In this document: positions 1-11,263 of the stretch, one piece after another
Position numbering within the stretch: position 1 is the stretch's first letter
How the letters are laid out: each line of letters begins with the position of its first letter
Origin: Sacculina carcini
Lineage: Eukaryota > Arthropoda > Thecostraca > Sacculinidae
Length of the DNA: 64,000 nt
Reading direction: 5' to 3'
Assembly (NCBI GenBank): GCA_916048095.2
Contig: OU696586.1
Span: 2,852,249-2,916,248 of the forward strand
Translations under genes and position numbers: made by a program
Notes under the pieces: generated by a model
The model's database searches: none
Told to the model about the DNA's origin: nothing
Seen by the model: only the letters and a program-made list of their open reading frames with translations

Positions 1-154
1 TCACCAGAATTCTCAGTCGATTATATGATGCAGTAATCAGTGATTATCATGTTATATCATGTATTATCAGTGAGTTATACATCGCTGATTTTGTTCGTTC
101 GCTAGATTCGCTGTGCTTGTTGGGGTGTTTGTAGCGTGAATTGCTTGCTTGTCT

Positions 155-495
155 TGTAACGGCCTGTGATTGGCTGGATGCAGGTCACGTGACACTGACG
201 TCAATGCGGGCAGTTGCGTGCATTTTCCACAAGTGTCAGGTCTGATTCGTCTTGGCTTGTAGCACAATTCGGTGTTCACTAGTTGTGCGAGCAAGTCGTG
301 TCTAGCAATCAGTTCGTTATTCGTTCATTTGTTTGTGATTGTTGGTACTATCGAAGGTATAGTCTCTCGTGTGATTATTCGGCTGTTTCGTGCCTCGACA
401 AATATTCTCGCCTCTTTTTGCTTTCATTTCACAAATATTACCTCTTTCTTCATCATTTTCTCGTGCTTTCACACCATTCTATTGATTGCCTTATC
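155..495 (+). repeat. Dispersed element copy 1, promoter-like 5' part
   Basis: Two blocks recur in the same order at 14107-14310. The first (165-204) holds a CCAAT-like attgg, a CACGTG E-box and a TGACGTCA CRE palindrome. The second (about 400-495) is C/T-rich and ends in ctggaagag. Conserved order at two loci points to a mobile or duplicated unit. No ORF typical of a transposase was found. The SINE beginning near 490 abuts its 3' end. Confidence 0.5.
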
Positions 496-694
496 TGGAA
501 GAGAGGGCCACCTCCCCAAAATGAATGACACAGCACACTGATGAAGGACTGATGTCTGGTACCATCATTTACTGCTGGGTGGACAGGGGCTGTTGGATTA
601 TAGAATTCGCCCAATGAAATTCTCCTCCGCCGGGATTCGAACCAAGGACCTCCCGCTTGTAAGGCCAGTGTGCTACCACTACACCACGAAGTCC
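490..694 (-). mobile_element. tRNA-Val-derived SINE, 3'-truncated copy
   Basis: On the minus strand a tRNA-like head (694-622) has an A-box-like TGGTGTAGTGGT and a B box GGTTCGAATCC. Its anticodon loop reads CTTACAA, so the anticodon is TAC (Val). The head runs into a body with the segment GTCCACCCAGCAGTAAAT and then GGGGAGGTGGCCCTCTC. The same head and body occur at 1946-2262 and 28118-28466. The acceptor stem does not pair well, so this is a SINE and not a functional tRNA gene. The copy stops at the dispersed element. Confidence 0.85.
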
Positions 695-1044
695 GAAAAG
701 CAAACTGATAAATTAACAGAAAAACCACCAATCAACCATTGTTTGACTGCCGTTTTTTATTGATTTATGGTGTCGTGTTTTGTGCGGAATTTATCGGATT
801 GCTCTTTCTGGTTTTAGCCAATTTATTTTCGTAATCGTATCGCGTCCGAGCCCTTGAGTGCGCTGTAACAAATACATGTTGTTGTATGTGTTGAATTACA
901 CTTATACACAGTGCCGCATGGTTTTGTGCTATTATAAATTGCAGCGTGTGTTTTATTAAGTGTTGCCGAGTATACTAAGTAGCACATATATACACTCACA
1001 CACACACACACACACATGCGTAGCACACATAGAGACGCACGCAG

Positions 1045-1184
1045 ATTTGAGCGATATATTCGTTGAGCTGAATAAGCTCTTGAATCGGTCAAGCGTAAAA
1101 GGGCTGTACGGCCGGACGAGAAACCTCACCAAGCCGCTGTCAAACTTTGATAATTTGTTCTCCAATGCATGCCAGCGCCTGCAA
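1045..1184 (+). CDS. Candidate internal exon, unknown protein
   Basis: An open island of 46 codons reads LSDIFVELNKLLNRSS and ends FSNACQRLQ. It follows acgcacgcag (AG at 1043-1044) and ends CAA|GTCTGTGTG, where a (GT)n tract starts at the donor. About half the codons start with a purine, as expected of coding DNA. The minus strand is also open here (reads LENKLSKFDSGLVRFL), so strand is not certain. No family was recognised. Confidence 0.35.
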
Positions 1185-1187
1185 GTC

Positions 1188-1219
<32 letters not shown>

Positions 1220-1425
1220 TGTGTTTGGCCAGTCGTGCGCGAACGGCGGCACAAACTTTAGCTGCCAGTCCCACAAGCCAAACACAAAGTTGAACTACCC
1301 GGTCGCGATAATTACCTCTTCAGATTCAGACCGGCAATGATTGCACATAAACGTTGTGCCAGCATAAATTAGTTTGCACATGACACACATGCGTGCGTGT
1401 GTGTGTATGTATGTGTGTGTATGCA

Positions 1426-1480
1426 GCGCCCTAGAGACCCTCTAGGTGTAGGGCGCTATATAAATATCTAATGTAATGTA
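1426..1480 (+). repeat. Retroelement 3' tail: hairpin plus TAATG repeats
   Basis: An 8-bp stem (GCGCCCTA / TAGGGCGC) is followed by TATATAAATATC and a short TAATG run. The same design occurs at 24360-24425 (GCGCTTTT / AAAAGCGC, ATATAAATGTC, TAATG x4). Such GCGC-stem-TATAAAT tails with a short terminal microsatellite are typical of CR1/L2-type LINEs and their SINE partners. Only the tail is present, preceded by (GT)n. Confidence 0.6.
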
Positions 1481-1712
1481 TGTGCTTGTATGCATATACA
1501 CTCTGATTAGAATGTATATTCGCTACATGCTGGCTAATGCCACTAATTACACTCAATTATCACGGTTAATTTAACAAAATACCTTCAGTTTCGAGCATAG
1601 AGCAAAGCAGGAAACGGATAGCGCATTTGTTCTGTGCTATCGGATAGCACAAATATACTTCTCCAGTGACTAACTAACTAAGTCCTACTAAGTAAGTCCT
1701 AAGTCCTAAGTC

Positions 1713-1945
1713 CAGTGATCTGTAGCCTTTTTCCTCTCATTCTCCATTTCTTAATGAGCCAACTCTTTTATTTTTCACAACAGCGCCGAGAAATTAAATA
1801 TTTTTCATTTTTCACTTGATTAAACGTGAAGAGGACACTAAAGAAAAATGCACGGATTCGGATTGATAAAAACACGCACATGTGTCCTTCTGTCCGACCT
1901 TTAATTCGCCACTGGGCAACCCCTGCATTGCTCATCAGTGGGCTA
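1713..1945 (+). mobile_element. hAT-type MITE, family 4, decayed
   Basis: Starts CAGTGATC after a degenerate terminus and shares the core TTCTTAATGAGCCAACTC, TTTTTCACAACAGCGCC and gattgataaaaacacgcaca with the well-bounded copy at 38093-38353 and its inverted relative at 25418-25662. The 3' terminus is lost and SINE sequence follows. Confidence 0.6.
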
Positions 1946-2262
1946 AAGGTCAAAGGCTTCAAGTGGCATCTGCTACAAGGGAAGAAGCCGAAGCTCAGGA
2001 ACACACAGGTGCAGCTCGCTGCCACCGCAGAACCGACCCTCTCCACGCTATGGCGCCACAAGAACGGAAGACGTATTAGAGAGGGCCACCTCCCCAGAAT
2101 GCATGACACAACACATGACTGATATCTGGTACCCATTTACTGCTGGGTGGACAGGGGCTGTAGGATTATAAAATTCGCCCAAAGAAATTCTCCTCCGCTG
2201 GGCTTCGAACCACGGACTTGCCGCTTGTGAGGCGAGTGTACTACACCACGAGGTGCAACAAT
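1946..2262 (-). mobile_element. tRNA-Val-derived SINE, long copy
   Basis: Minus-strand head at 2262-2190 (anticodon CAC, Val; B box about 2200-2211, GGTTCGAAGCCC), then the body with GTCCACCCAGCAGTAAATGG and GGTACC, then a distal part (2040-1946) that matches 28190-28118. Compared with 490-694 this shows the family extends at least 100 bp beyond the GGGGAGGTGG block. Confidence 0.85.
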
Positions 2263-2861
2263 AGGTAATTTTCCACAAGTTACAGACCACTGTTCTAGCG
2301 AAAGGAATAGCTAAGCCTGAGCGTACTAGAGCGGTATTATCCTTGTTTAACCACTAGCAGTTTTCAGTACCTCCATTTTCAACCCGTGCTAAAACCTGTT
2401 ATGATGGTATGGTGACTTATTTCTGCATAAATTAATATACAATCACATAATATTCTGCATGTATTACACATATTACAACTCACCCTGTTATTTTACATTT
2501 AAGATGGCTGAGGTACGAGAGAGCTGAAGCCATCAAACATACCCAAACATCAAACAACACAGTTCGGTGTGCTGTGAATACAAACACTGACTCTAGGACC
2601 TACCACGAGTCAACCTTGACATATTAAATATATTTATCAAATTTAGCAAATTCACTAAGCAAACATACATTCGCCAGCATATGTAAATATGCATGTAGGC
2701 ATATGCTTAGGGACGTGTAGTCACTCAGTATTCTCGCTAGCGTCGTCTGCTGACAGAACTTATATTCCCGCATCTCCATTGAGACGTGTAGTGTGTGCAC
2801 TTGAAACTGACTACATGGTTTGTGCGCACGCGTTTGCATACATATGTGTACTCGTATGTGC

Positions 2862-2957
2862 GTGTGTGTGTGTGTGTGTGTGTCAGTGTGTGTGTGTGTG
2901 TGTGTCAGTGTGTGTGTGTGTGTGTGTGTGTGTCAGTGTGTGTGTGTGTGTGTGGGT
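2862..2957. repeat. (TG)n microsatellite with TCAG spacers
   Basis: Nearly pure TG is broken by TCAGTG at three spacings, giving four blocks. It lies about 115 bp upstream of the Cys-rich exon candidate at 3075. Confidence 0.95.
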
Positions 2958-3074
2958 GTGGGTGAAATTCGCTGTGCTCCAGCGCGCGTGTTGTCTGTAT
3001 TGATTTTACGAGACAAAAAGATACGGCCGATGTGCGAGTATGTCCGAGCTCTCCCAATTATGCCGTCTCTGCAG

Positions 3075-3224
3075 AGAGAGGAGTGCAACTGCCGGCTCAA
3101 TTATACTCAATTGCAAATCAACTGCTGCCCGGTCGCTGTTGATAACGCGCGACTTGCGCCCCAATGTTGGTTGCCACGCGAACACTGTAGATTGGCCCTG
3201 GTGGGTTGCCAGCGTGTCGACTGA
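3075..3224 (+). CDS. Candidate last exon, Cys-rich (secreted?) peptide
   Basis: The acceptor tcccaattatgccgtctctgcag is of good quality. The frame opens directly with REECNCRLNYTQLQINCCPV and runs 49 codons to TGA at 3222-3224. Seven cysteines (C-x-C, CC and three single) and a glycosylation site NYT suggest an extracellular, disulfide-bonded segment. GC is well above the flanks. No family was recognised, no upstream exon could be linked, and a second frame (MSELSQLCRLCR from 3040) overlaps it. Confidence 0.45.
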   Translation, partial: REECNCRLNYTQLQINCCPVAVDNARLAPQCWLPREHCRLALVGCQRVD

Positions 3225-4330
3225 ATTGAGCGATTTTCATTCGACGAGCGATTTAGCGATTTTTAATCCATCTCGTACAAAGTAAGGTTGTATGAGCTAG
3301 CGCGGAATCTCGTTCGATACAGTATAATAAAATCAAGAAGTAATTATATTACCTATTTATTGCATAATATATAATGTTATTTAATGTATAATTTACAATA
3401 ATCCACTAAATTAATTATATAATAAATGAAATATTAAGTACAGCAGAGAATATGAAAGTTTTCAACATGGATGGTCATCTAGAATCGATTCCATCAAAGT
3501 GCAGGACAAAGTGACAATACTATGGATTGTACTTGTGAAAAACACTCTTCTAGGTGCCAGTCTTGTGTGGCATACATAGTGTATTTGTTTATGTATATTA
3601 TGTGGCGCGTATACGTTTTATGTAACGTTTTGCGTGTTATATGTAGCGTGTTGGTGTGTATATGTGAATGTGTGGAGTGTGGGTATTTGTAGTGTGTGTG
3701 TGTGTGTCTGTGTCAATTATTTTGTGAATAATTTGACTTGTGTGATTGTGTGGTTTCCCTTCTATATGTGTTCTGGATGAGTGTTTGGGTGTCGCGCGGG
3801 CTGTGCGTGTGATCACTGATCACACACTGACTAAACTTGTTTTTCCCTAAATTTTCCAAAATAGCTTTTGAACGCTTCTGATACAAGTGTCTTAGACTTC
3901 TGATCAATTTTTATCCGCCGTCCCTGGACAAAATCGCACCTTTGATCTACGACCACTTCAAAGAGAAATATTGAAGAAAACAACACATATTAGTTTCATT
4001 TTCTTTTGTATTTCACTGCTTAAAAATCTAGAATTTTCCCATTCAAACATTATTAGTGTTTGCTTTTCCAGATCAAAACATCCCTTTCGCTAAAGATGTC
4101 TGCAGATATATCAGCGCACTCGCCACAAATTAGCGGTGTGACGCTTCATAAATAATGCATTGCTGACTGCAATGAATAAGTTTGTACCCTGCAAACGAAC
4201 TTCAAATGCACCGTTCGCAGAGTGCAATTTTAATCGTCTTTACTTCGAGCCGACACAACTCATCGTCCATGCAAATTAATCGAGTCGTGGTGATCAGTGT
4301 ACTTCGTCATTCTCTGTCAAAACAGTATAA
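3225..4330. other. AT-rich spacer, no gene seen
   Basis: Low GC with frequent stops in all frames. A weak TG run lies at 3690-3712. No splice-bounded open island, known repeat core or RNA gene was recognised. Confidence 0.6.
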
Positions 4331-4446
4331 GCGTCTGTCTGTCTGTCTGTGTGTGTAAGTGTGTGTGTGTTTGTGTGTGTAAGTGTGTGTGTGTGTGTAA
4401 GTGTGTGTGTGTGTGTGTGTAAGTATGTATGTGTGTGTGTGTCAGT
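4331..4446. repeat. Compound (GTCT)/(TG)n tract with TAAG interruptions
   Basis: GTCT repeats pass into TG repeats broken by TAAG at rising spacing. The tract ends in GTCAGTCAGTCAGTC. Confidence 0.9.
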
Positions 4447-4609
4447 CAGTCAGTCCTACCGTCGCTGTGACACCGCCATTTCTAAGCCTAACTAAATACA
4501 GGCACCAAACAAATGAATGCACTGGTATATAGGTGCAGTTCTTCGCTCTCCATCATCAAATGGAAGTAATTGCGTAGAAAAGGGGAACACGCAACGTCAG
4601 CCAATTGAG

Positions 4610-4690
4610 TCGCAAGAGTCTCTGACTCTCCTGGAAGTCCTTGTGGCACCATACACACATGGATTGCCGCGTCTAAACAAGCTGCCGTGC
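4610..4690 (+). repeat. Fragment of dispersed repeat shared with 8975-9030
   Basis: The string ctggaagtccttgtggc, followed by cacacatggat, matches ctagaagtcctcgtggc and acacatggat in the MITE-like repeat at 8893-9087. No termini are visible. Confidence 0.45.
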
Positions 4691-5744
4691 ACGCTTGAAA
4701 TGTCAATAGAAGCAACGATTGTTGCAGAAATATTTCAGTGTGCAACACGTAGAAGACGGTAACTAGGAATGAACAATGAGGTCATGTTCACACCACAGAA
4801 TGGAGCTAGGAATATTATGTCTCTAACTAATCTAGCCTAAGTAATCTAACTCAACCTTACCTAACCCAACATTGAAAGCCAGTACTGAAGCTGGACCAAA
4901 CGTACCTTGAACGTAACATCACGGAAGACATCATCATCAGAGAGAAGCGTATATATCCAGATAATGACGATCGATCCATCATCCACAGACAGAATTAACG
5001 TAATGAAAATGATTGAAAGCACGAAGGTATGCACATGACAAATTGGTTTGAGGGCTCTCGTGCTTCGTAAAATTATCGTGCTTCTTAACATAACGTACTT
5101 CGTAAAATTCACCGGTCCAATCCGGCCCTACCCTACCCAGTGCAGAATCCCTAGTTAGTAATTTAGCGGTACATTAGCTCTAAGCTTTCAACGCTCTTGT
5201 CGCTCCATTGATTCTAATTGCCCATATCTCTTGAACAATGCTCTTCCAATTAACACTACACACCAATAATGACACATTCCCACGCACACATACACATACA
5301 CACACATACACACACAAATTATATCTCACACTGCGATATACACGTGCATATGGGCGCATGCATAATTACCGGTATGTGCATTTGGTATGCTGCGATGCAT
5401 TACTACAATATGTGCGTGTGTGTGTGTGTGTGCTGGTGTGTATGTGCTTGAGAAGTAATGAGAGTGGTGAGTCTATGTGTGCATAGTAGCATAATAATAC
5501 GGACAACAAATGTGGATGTTATGGGCAGCAATAAAGCATGCATATAAACATGAACTAGCAATATGGCTAGTGTTATGATGATATTGCTAGTTGATGACAT
5601 ACACACACACACACAGACATACACACACATACACACACATACACACACATACACAGACACACACAGACACACACATGCACATACACACACATATATACAC
5701 ACTAAATATAACTGAGCTTAGAGAAATATAGCTTTCCAAACAGA

Positions 5745-5886
5745 AGTATCAACGATTGGAACAAAATTCCGGCCTATATCACATAGGAAAACACAATACA
5801 AAAAAACTTCAAAGATAGTTATGACCAGTGGAAGGCGGGAAAGACGAGCTCTCAAGACTCATTGCTGCCAAAATCAACTCGGTAAG
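5745..5886 (+). mobile_element. LINE fragment: C-terminal end of a reverse transcriptase
   Basis: Reads SINDWNKIPAYIT then a stop, then KNFKDSYDQWKAGK, matching the usual C-terminus of CR1/L2-type non-LTR retrotransposon RTs (ovxxWNxLP...FKxxLDxxW). It is homologous to the minus-strand copy at 32082-32740. Both copies end at the same bases (AACTCGGTAAGAAC) and continue as (AC)n, so this is the element's 3' end. Stop and frameshift make it inactive. Confidence 0.75.
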
Positions 5887-5969
<83 letters not shown>

Positions 5970-5980
5970 ACACACACACG

Positions 5981-6021
<41 letters not shown>
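5887..6021. repeat. (AC)n microsatellite, tail of a LINE copy
   Basis: About 135 bp of AC with a few GA interruptions, fused to the LINE 3' end at 5886. The other copy has the same junction with its own (AC)n. Confidence 0.95.
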
Positions 6022-6022
<1 letters not shown>

Positions 6023-6049
6023 AACTCTCACAACATTTCGGAGTAGAGC

Positions 6050-6420
6050 TCAAGTTATTACAGCGTCTCAAATACGCACCACTAATCTATTTCCAAATAG
6101 CTTTCAGTAGAATCCCAGGACGTGCCCACGCACCATTCACATGTGATGTGATTTTGACACTCACATACTCGAGGCATCTCTGGTGGCGACAAGACTTTGG
6201 TGGCGCGTCTCTGGTGGCGCGTTTCTGTGGTGGCGCCCATTCAGTGCAAAACCGCGCCCGCTCGACGTATGTGTGAAGCGCGCAAACTATTGATTTTCAG
6301 CGAAATATCGTGCGAGGTGTTTTTTTTGGCGCTGAGGCGACACTTGCACACCCACACACACACGCACACACGCACACACCCAACGACATCGCTTGTCAAA
6401 CAGCGGAAACGTGACTAGAC
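6050..6420. other. GC-richer stretch with GGTGGCG repeats, no clear gene
   Basis: Holds four ggtggcg units near 6183-6235 and open but unremarkable frames on both strands. A poor acceptor context and no donor make an exon call unsafe. Confidence 0.4.
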
Positions 6421-7357
6421 ATATCACACACGAAAAGCGCATATACAACATATACGCCATACAACTCAACGCACACACACACATACATATAAGACTGAAA
6501 ATGTTTGATGGAATTTTGCCTACGGTTTTTGCCGGATTTTTTTCGGAAATATTTGTGATGCGTCATTGTGATTTGCTTTTGCAAAGTATTGCTGCCATTT
6601 TGGCTGTGACCATTTTGCACACATACACACATACACATATACATAGATACACATTCGTGTCTGTTTAAGTTTGTATTTCTCATCACCCGGAAATGCATCC
6701 AAGCCTTGGAAACCAAACTGACATGAGAAAAGATGTTGAAAGTAAAAGTAATCGGAGATGCGTGAGTGAGAGTGTAGACTGGTTGAGTGACTTATCACTC
6801 ATAAGTCACTCATAGCTCATAAGTTACTTACTAGCCCGAGTCCTACACAAGTGATATGCAAATGAGTCAGCGAATTTGCTGCACACAAGTGCACTGATGC
6901 ATTACTGGGATATACTTGTATGTATGTGTGTTAGTGTGTGTGTGAGTGCTTGTGCTTGCGTGAAAATTTAAGCATTTTTGCATATATACCAAAGAAAAAC
7001 CATATATACATTTGTATGCATATAATTAATATTGCTGGCTATGACAGTTGTGAAAAATGCATTAATTTAAAATTGTGTTTCAAATTCTTGTGAAATCATG
7101 CATAAGAAAATTAAAATATTTATTTTGGCCGATCTACTCTAATCACTGTGTCTCATTCGTTTTTATAACCGCACGAAATTTGCAGTACAAACACAACGTA
7201 ATAAATAATACTGTTTGTCTAGTATTGTCTTCACATTATTTCTAAACCTTTAATCGCTTACATTTTTATTCCAACTTGTTTTTAGTGCTCAAAAATGCAC
7301 CCAAACTTATTTTCTCACTGTTTCACTCATTATAATCAGTCTATTCATTACAAATAA
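6421..7357. other. Spacer with short CA/TG runs, no gene seen
   Basis: AT-rich. Contains CA runs at 6473-6486 and 6619-6650 and a TG run near 6920. No repeat family or splice-bounded island was recognised. Confidence 0.55.
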
Positions 7358-7555
7358 ATGAGCACAGTCAAAAAATTACCCTCGTGGAGCAGCCTGGAAA
7401 TTGACCACTGGCGACGGAGATCGTCACATCTGTCTGTCTGCATTACACAGCTGATGCGTAATGAATCAATTATCTCGGTGCTTACGGCTATGCGACGGCT
7501 CAATTACATCGCCGTGTGTATATGGGAACTTTTTTTGCTTACTGGCGCTCGTTAG
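7358..7555 (+). CDS. Small ORF, 65 codons, possible exon
   Basis: Starts at ATG 7358 and reads MSTVKKLPSWSSLEIDHWRR, ending in a hydrophobic stretch (NYIAVCIWELFLL). It stands out in GC from AT-rich flanks. No family was recognised. A GT at 7515 (CGCC|GTGTGTATATGG) could be a donor, which would make the tail intronic. Confidence 0.25.
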   Translation: MSTVKKLPSWSSLEIDHWRRRSSHLSVCITQLMRNESIISVLTAMRRLNYIAVCIWELFLLTGAR

Positions 7556-7559
7556 CAGC

Positions 7560-8890
7560 ACGCTAGATTCAGGTATATTTACAGCCTGCAGAGACATATA
7601 TATGTCAATATAAGACTGCAGCCTCAGGTACAGCCATACTTGATACACAAACAAACACACATACACCCACGCAGGGACAACACATCATGGACATTAGAAA
7701 TTGCTTAAAAGCAATGAGGAGTGTACGGCAAAACATAGCCTTATGTATTTTGTGCCGATTTTCATATATTTAATTGTTAATTTTTCATAAAATGCTGCCT
7801 GCAAGTCAGATTGTGAATTTAGTATTTTGTAACATTTGTTTTAATTGAGCGGATTACTGCCAGTTAGTTTTTGCAGTTATACAAGTTACAGGCTACAAGT
7901 TTTCCTGATTAACGCCATAATGTCGCGCATATTTTTTCTAATAATAGCGTTCCATAGCTTGCTACTGTTAATGAGCATCGATTTAATTTTAATCCATTCT
8001 CTAATGATTAATCCATTATGGACTATCGCATTTTCCAGCCGCTATTAATGGAAGTGCAACAGATTAAAATGCAATCCTTTTGGCTGGACAAAAAGACATT
8101 TCCTTAATTGTCAATTTATTAGAGTCTAGCGAGCGCATTGAAACCGATATTTGCAAATGCAACTTTGTGCAATAGTAGTACAGCTTGCAATGCAGGACTG
8201 TTCAATTTTTTATGCTCAGCACACGCACACCAAATGTAGTTGTCAAAACTGTCAAAACAATGTATCAACATCTGACCATTGACAAATGATATAAACCCAT
8301 TTACGACTCTTGGAGTGTGGAATATAATGTATAGCCCGTTTGTGTGTGTGTGTTCGTGTGTATGCGTGTGTGTGTATATGCACGTGTGTGTGTGTGTGCG
8401 TGTTTTGGCATGTTTTGCATTGCATTAGCATAGCTGCAGTTTGATCAAAAATGTATGTTCTGTCTGTGCTAGTTTAATTAGACTAGAGTAATTAATCTTA
8501 TGCGATATTCCAAATTCAATCGGGCAAAAGTCCATTTGTTGAGGTATAACGACAGGCCTATCTACAACACACTAATTATGTTGATATTTCAAACATTATC
8601 ACAAAAAAATCAGCCAGTTTTGGCTAATTAATTCAATTCTCAAACATTATTTTTGCGGCATTAGGTATGAATTGAGCGTAATTAATCATGTGATGTAACG
8701 TAGGTGTGAAAAATTATACACAACATAGAAGTTTACTTACAGTACACTGAAAATTCATCTGCTTGCCTGGTTGATTTCAGTGAGAAATGTGTCCAATTAT
8801 GGCCAGAATTGCTGACATAAAAATGACTTGTACTAAAAGTCAACAATGTTGAATGCGCATCCATTCGATTGGTCTTTTCTGGTCGTCTAA
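7560..8890. other. AT-rich spacer, no gene seen
   Basis: Stops are frequent in all frames. A compound TG/TA tract at 8340-8405 is the only marked feature. Confidence 0.6.
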
Positions 8891-8892
8891 CT

Positions 8893-9087
8893 CAGTGTTT
8901 TTCAACTCTTTTCTTGCCATTGCCGCCTTCATCACAATGCGAGGCTTTGTGGCCCCCCAGGAGCAGTCCTTGGCCCCCCTAGAAGTCCTCGTGGCCTCAT
9001 ACACATGGATCGCTTCAATGCGTCTTCTCCATAGGTTTAAATTGTTTCAGCATATTTTTTGTGGCTCGTGAGAAAACATGTTGATCC
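8893..9087 (+). mobile_element. hAT-like MITE with CAGTGTTTTTCAAC terminus
   Basis: Begins CAGTGTTTTTCAACTC and ends GAAAACAT-GTTGATCCCTG, an imperfect terminal inverted repeat of the hAT CAGxGxTTxTCAAC type. It contains G/C runs (ggccccccagg, ggcccccct) like other MITEs here. No clear 8-bp target duplication was seen. Confidence 0.5.
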
Positions 9088-9988
9088 CTGATTTTTTAAT
9101 TTGTTCCTATGGCGCGGCCCAAAAAGAATCACACGGCCACCATGATGACTATATGGCCCACATTGGTCGAAACATTCGTCCAACATTCGAGGAAGCATTG
9201 ACAATGCATTGGCGTCACCATTTTCCACTCCAACAACCGAGTTGTTCAAGCGAAATCAACAACTTCCGAAGGCTTCCACTGGAAAATAGCCGGGTCTATG
9301 TCTGTGTGTGTGTGTGTGTGTGTTTGTGTGTGTCTGTGTGTGTGTGTGTGTGTGTGTGTCTGTGTGTGTGTGCTCTTCGACGGCAAAAAACAAGCGGCAA
9401 ATGTTTGAGCTTGATAAACGTCCGTTGTGGGAAAACTTGTTCTATGGGGCGCAAGACAAATCACACAGATGACATGTAAACCGGCAGCTTAAGTCGTTTG
9501 TACGTCTCACCGGCTAGTATTGTATATTGTGTCGATGTGTTATATAGAATCAGTTGCAGAAAAAAGGCAGAAAATCACAAGCGATCTTCTTTATATTTGT
9601 AAATCACCGGCAGAATATTGTATATTTTGAGAATTACTATCTGAATTAGTATATGTAATAATATAATTATCAAATATGTGTATATATATTGTGAGCATGT
9701 GTAGATATAGTGTGATTATGTGTAGATGCATGTGTGCATGAGAACATTGTGTGTGTGTATATATTACACGACGTTATAATGTGTAGGGTGTGTGTCTAAT
9801 TGAAAAATTACTATTAACGTTATCAATGTTGAATTAATATTTTCATTAAATTGTATAATGTTATTTTTAGCTATTCTATTTGCGCGTTTCTTTATAATTT
9901 TTTCATGCACATAACAAGCGTATGCTTATATTTTGATTTACAATACAATTGAATTGAATTATGACAGTTAAGTTGGAATCACAACTGG

Positions 9989-10400
9989 ATGCTGGCTTCA
10001 TCACTCACCAACGACAATGCGTTCAGATTAGCAGCGGCTTTATTCACAAGACGCTTTCAACCACCAAGCAACATTGTAGCTGAGCACCATTGTGATCGCC
10101 GAAGACATTGCGACAAAAGATGGCTGGACGTTCACCACTTGCTGAAGCTAACTGAGACTGCTGGAATACCACAAGATTGCCACGACGCCTAGCACAGCCC
10201 AGACGCACTGGACGGGTGCTCTCGACTAACTGCACTCTCCAGTCTGGCGGTCTTCGACGAGGCGGCAGCGGCTGTTCATCCCGACGTTACGTCAGATCAG
10301 AGGCGCGTCGGTCGGTGTACGTCCGCTCATATCTGACGGACCAACACCGACGCTACTACGCTGCCACAGCCGTTCTGCCCAAAATTCTCACCAACTCTCT
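9989..10400. other. Coding-like GC island, strand unclear
   Basis: GC-rich with long open frames on both strands. The plus frame from 10177 reads RRLAQPRRTGRVLS and later SYLTDQHRRYYAATAVLPKI. The minus frame reads RRGNLVVFQQSQLASASGER. A C/T-rich run follows at 10393-10440. Exon borders could not be fixed. Confidence 0.25.
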
Positions 10401-10780
10401 CTCTCTCTTTCCCTCTGCATCTCTTGTTCTTCTCCCTCCTTCCGTGTTGAATTCGAGCGGCTATGTGTGTGTATATGTGTGTGTGTCTGTGTGTTTTGTT
10501 TTGTTTTTTAATGGGAAATACTTTTTTGAAAGAAAACTAGAAGATACCAAATGCAAACATCAGACGGGTTCATATTTAATGTCAAAAACTTCCAATTGAA
10601 ATATGTTTTTATATATTTTATGTGTGTATGCGTGTGTGATTTTTTGTTTTTTAACACACTGCTTATATTTCTTAACCAGCATGACTATATTTGTGTGTGT
10701 GATTCATGATTATACGTGTATGTGTGTGTGTGTGTGTACTCACATTGTTGTACTCACATAGTTGTTCTACAGGATATGAG

Positions 10781-11174
10781 CTAAGCTCGTGCTGTCCCGT
10801 CTCTTTTCCATAATTTATCTAACATATTTTTGAAGGAACTTAAATTTCTAGCTTCAACTATTTTGCTGTCTAATTGGTTCCACTGATCTACGCTCCTAAA
10901 CGGGAAACTATACTTTTTTACATCTTTTCGACAACGTGTTTTCCTCGGTTTTTTGTGTCCTCTACGCAAATTTCCCTGAAAAACTAATCCGATGTCGTCT
11001 GTGTTGACCGTGTCATTCATGCATCTATATATGTTTATTAAATCACCTCTTTCTCTCCTCTCATCAAGCCTGGGTAATTCAATTTTCCTCAATCTGTCCT
11101 CGTAAGACATGTTTTTCAAGTTTGGTACCAATTTTGTGGCTAGTCTTTGAATCTTTTCAAAGACTAGCCACGAA

Positions 11175-11176
<2 letters not shown>
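10781..11176 (-). mobile_element. LINE fragment: RT C-terminal region, open
   Basis: The minus strand reads FEKIQRLATKLVPNLKNMSY through EDRLRKIELPRLDERRERGD to SFPFRSVDQWNQLDSKIVEA and SFKNMLDKLW, then a stop. This is the typical C-terminal end of a Jockey/CR1-group non-LTR reverse transcriptase. About 130 codons are open without frameshift, so the copy is younger than those at 5745 and 32082. Its 5' end is truncated at a fold-back (11131-11176) next to (TG)n. Confidence 0.85.
11131..11176. repeat. Fold-back inverted repeat at LINE 5' truncation point
   Basis: GTGGCTAGTCTTTGAA (11136-11151) and its exact reverse complement (11156-11171) are separated by TCTT. With one wobble pair the stem extends to 21 bp. 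One arm is LINE coding sequence (QRLATK), so the other arm is an inverted copy of it. Confidence 0.95.

Positions 11177-11263
<87 letters not shown>
11177..11263. repeat. (TG)n microsatellite
   Basis: 87 bp of pure TG, beginning immediately after the LINE fold-back. Confidence 0.97.

Noticed and set aside
622-694. tRNA-Val gene
   Set aside because: The head is tRNA-like with A and B boxes, but stems have mismatches and the same head is fused to a SINE body at three loci.
5809-6276. Long open frames of Thr-His or Cys-Val repeats here and at other CA/GT tracts
   Set aside because: They are translations of dinucleotide repeats, which have no stops in several frames. No conserved or non-repeat coding part supports them.
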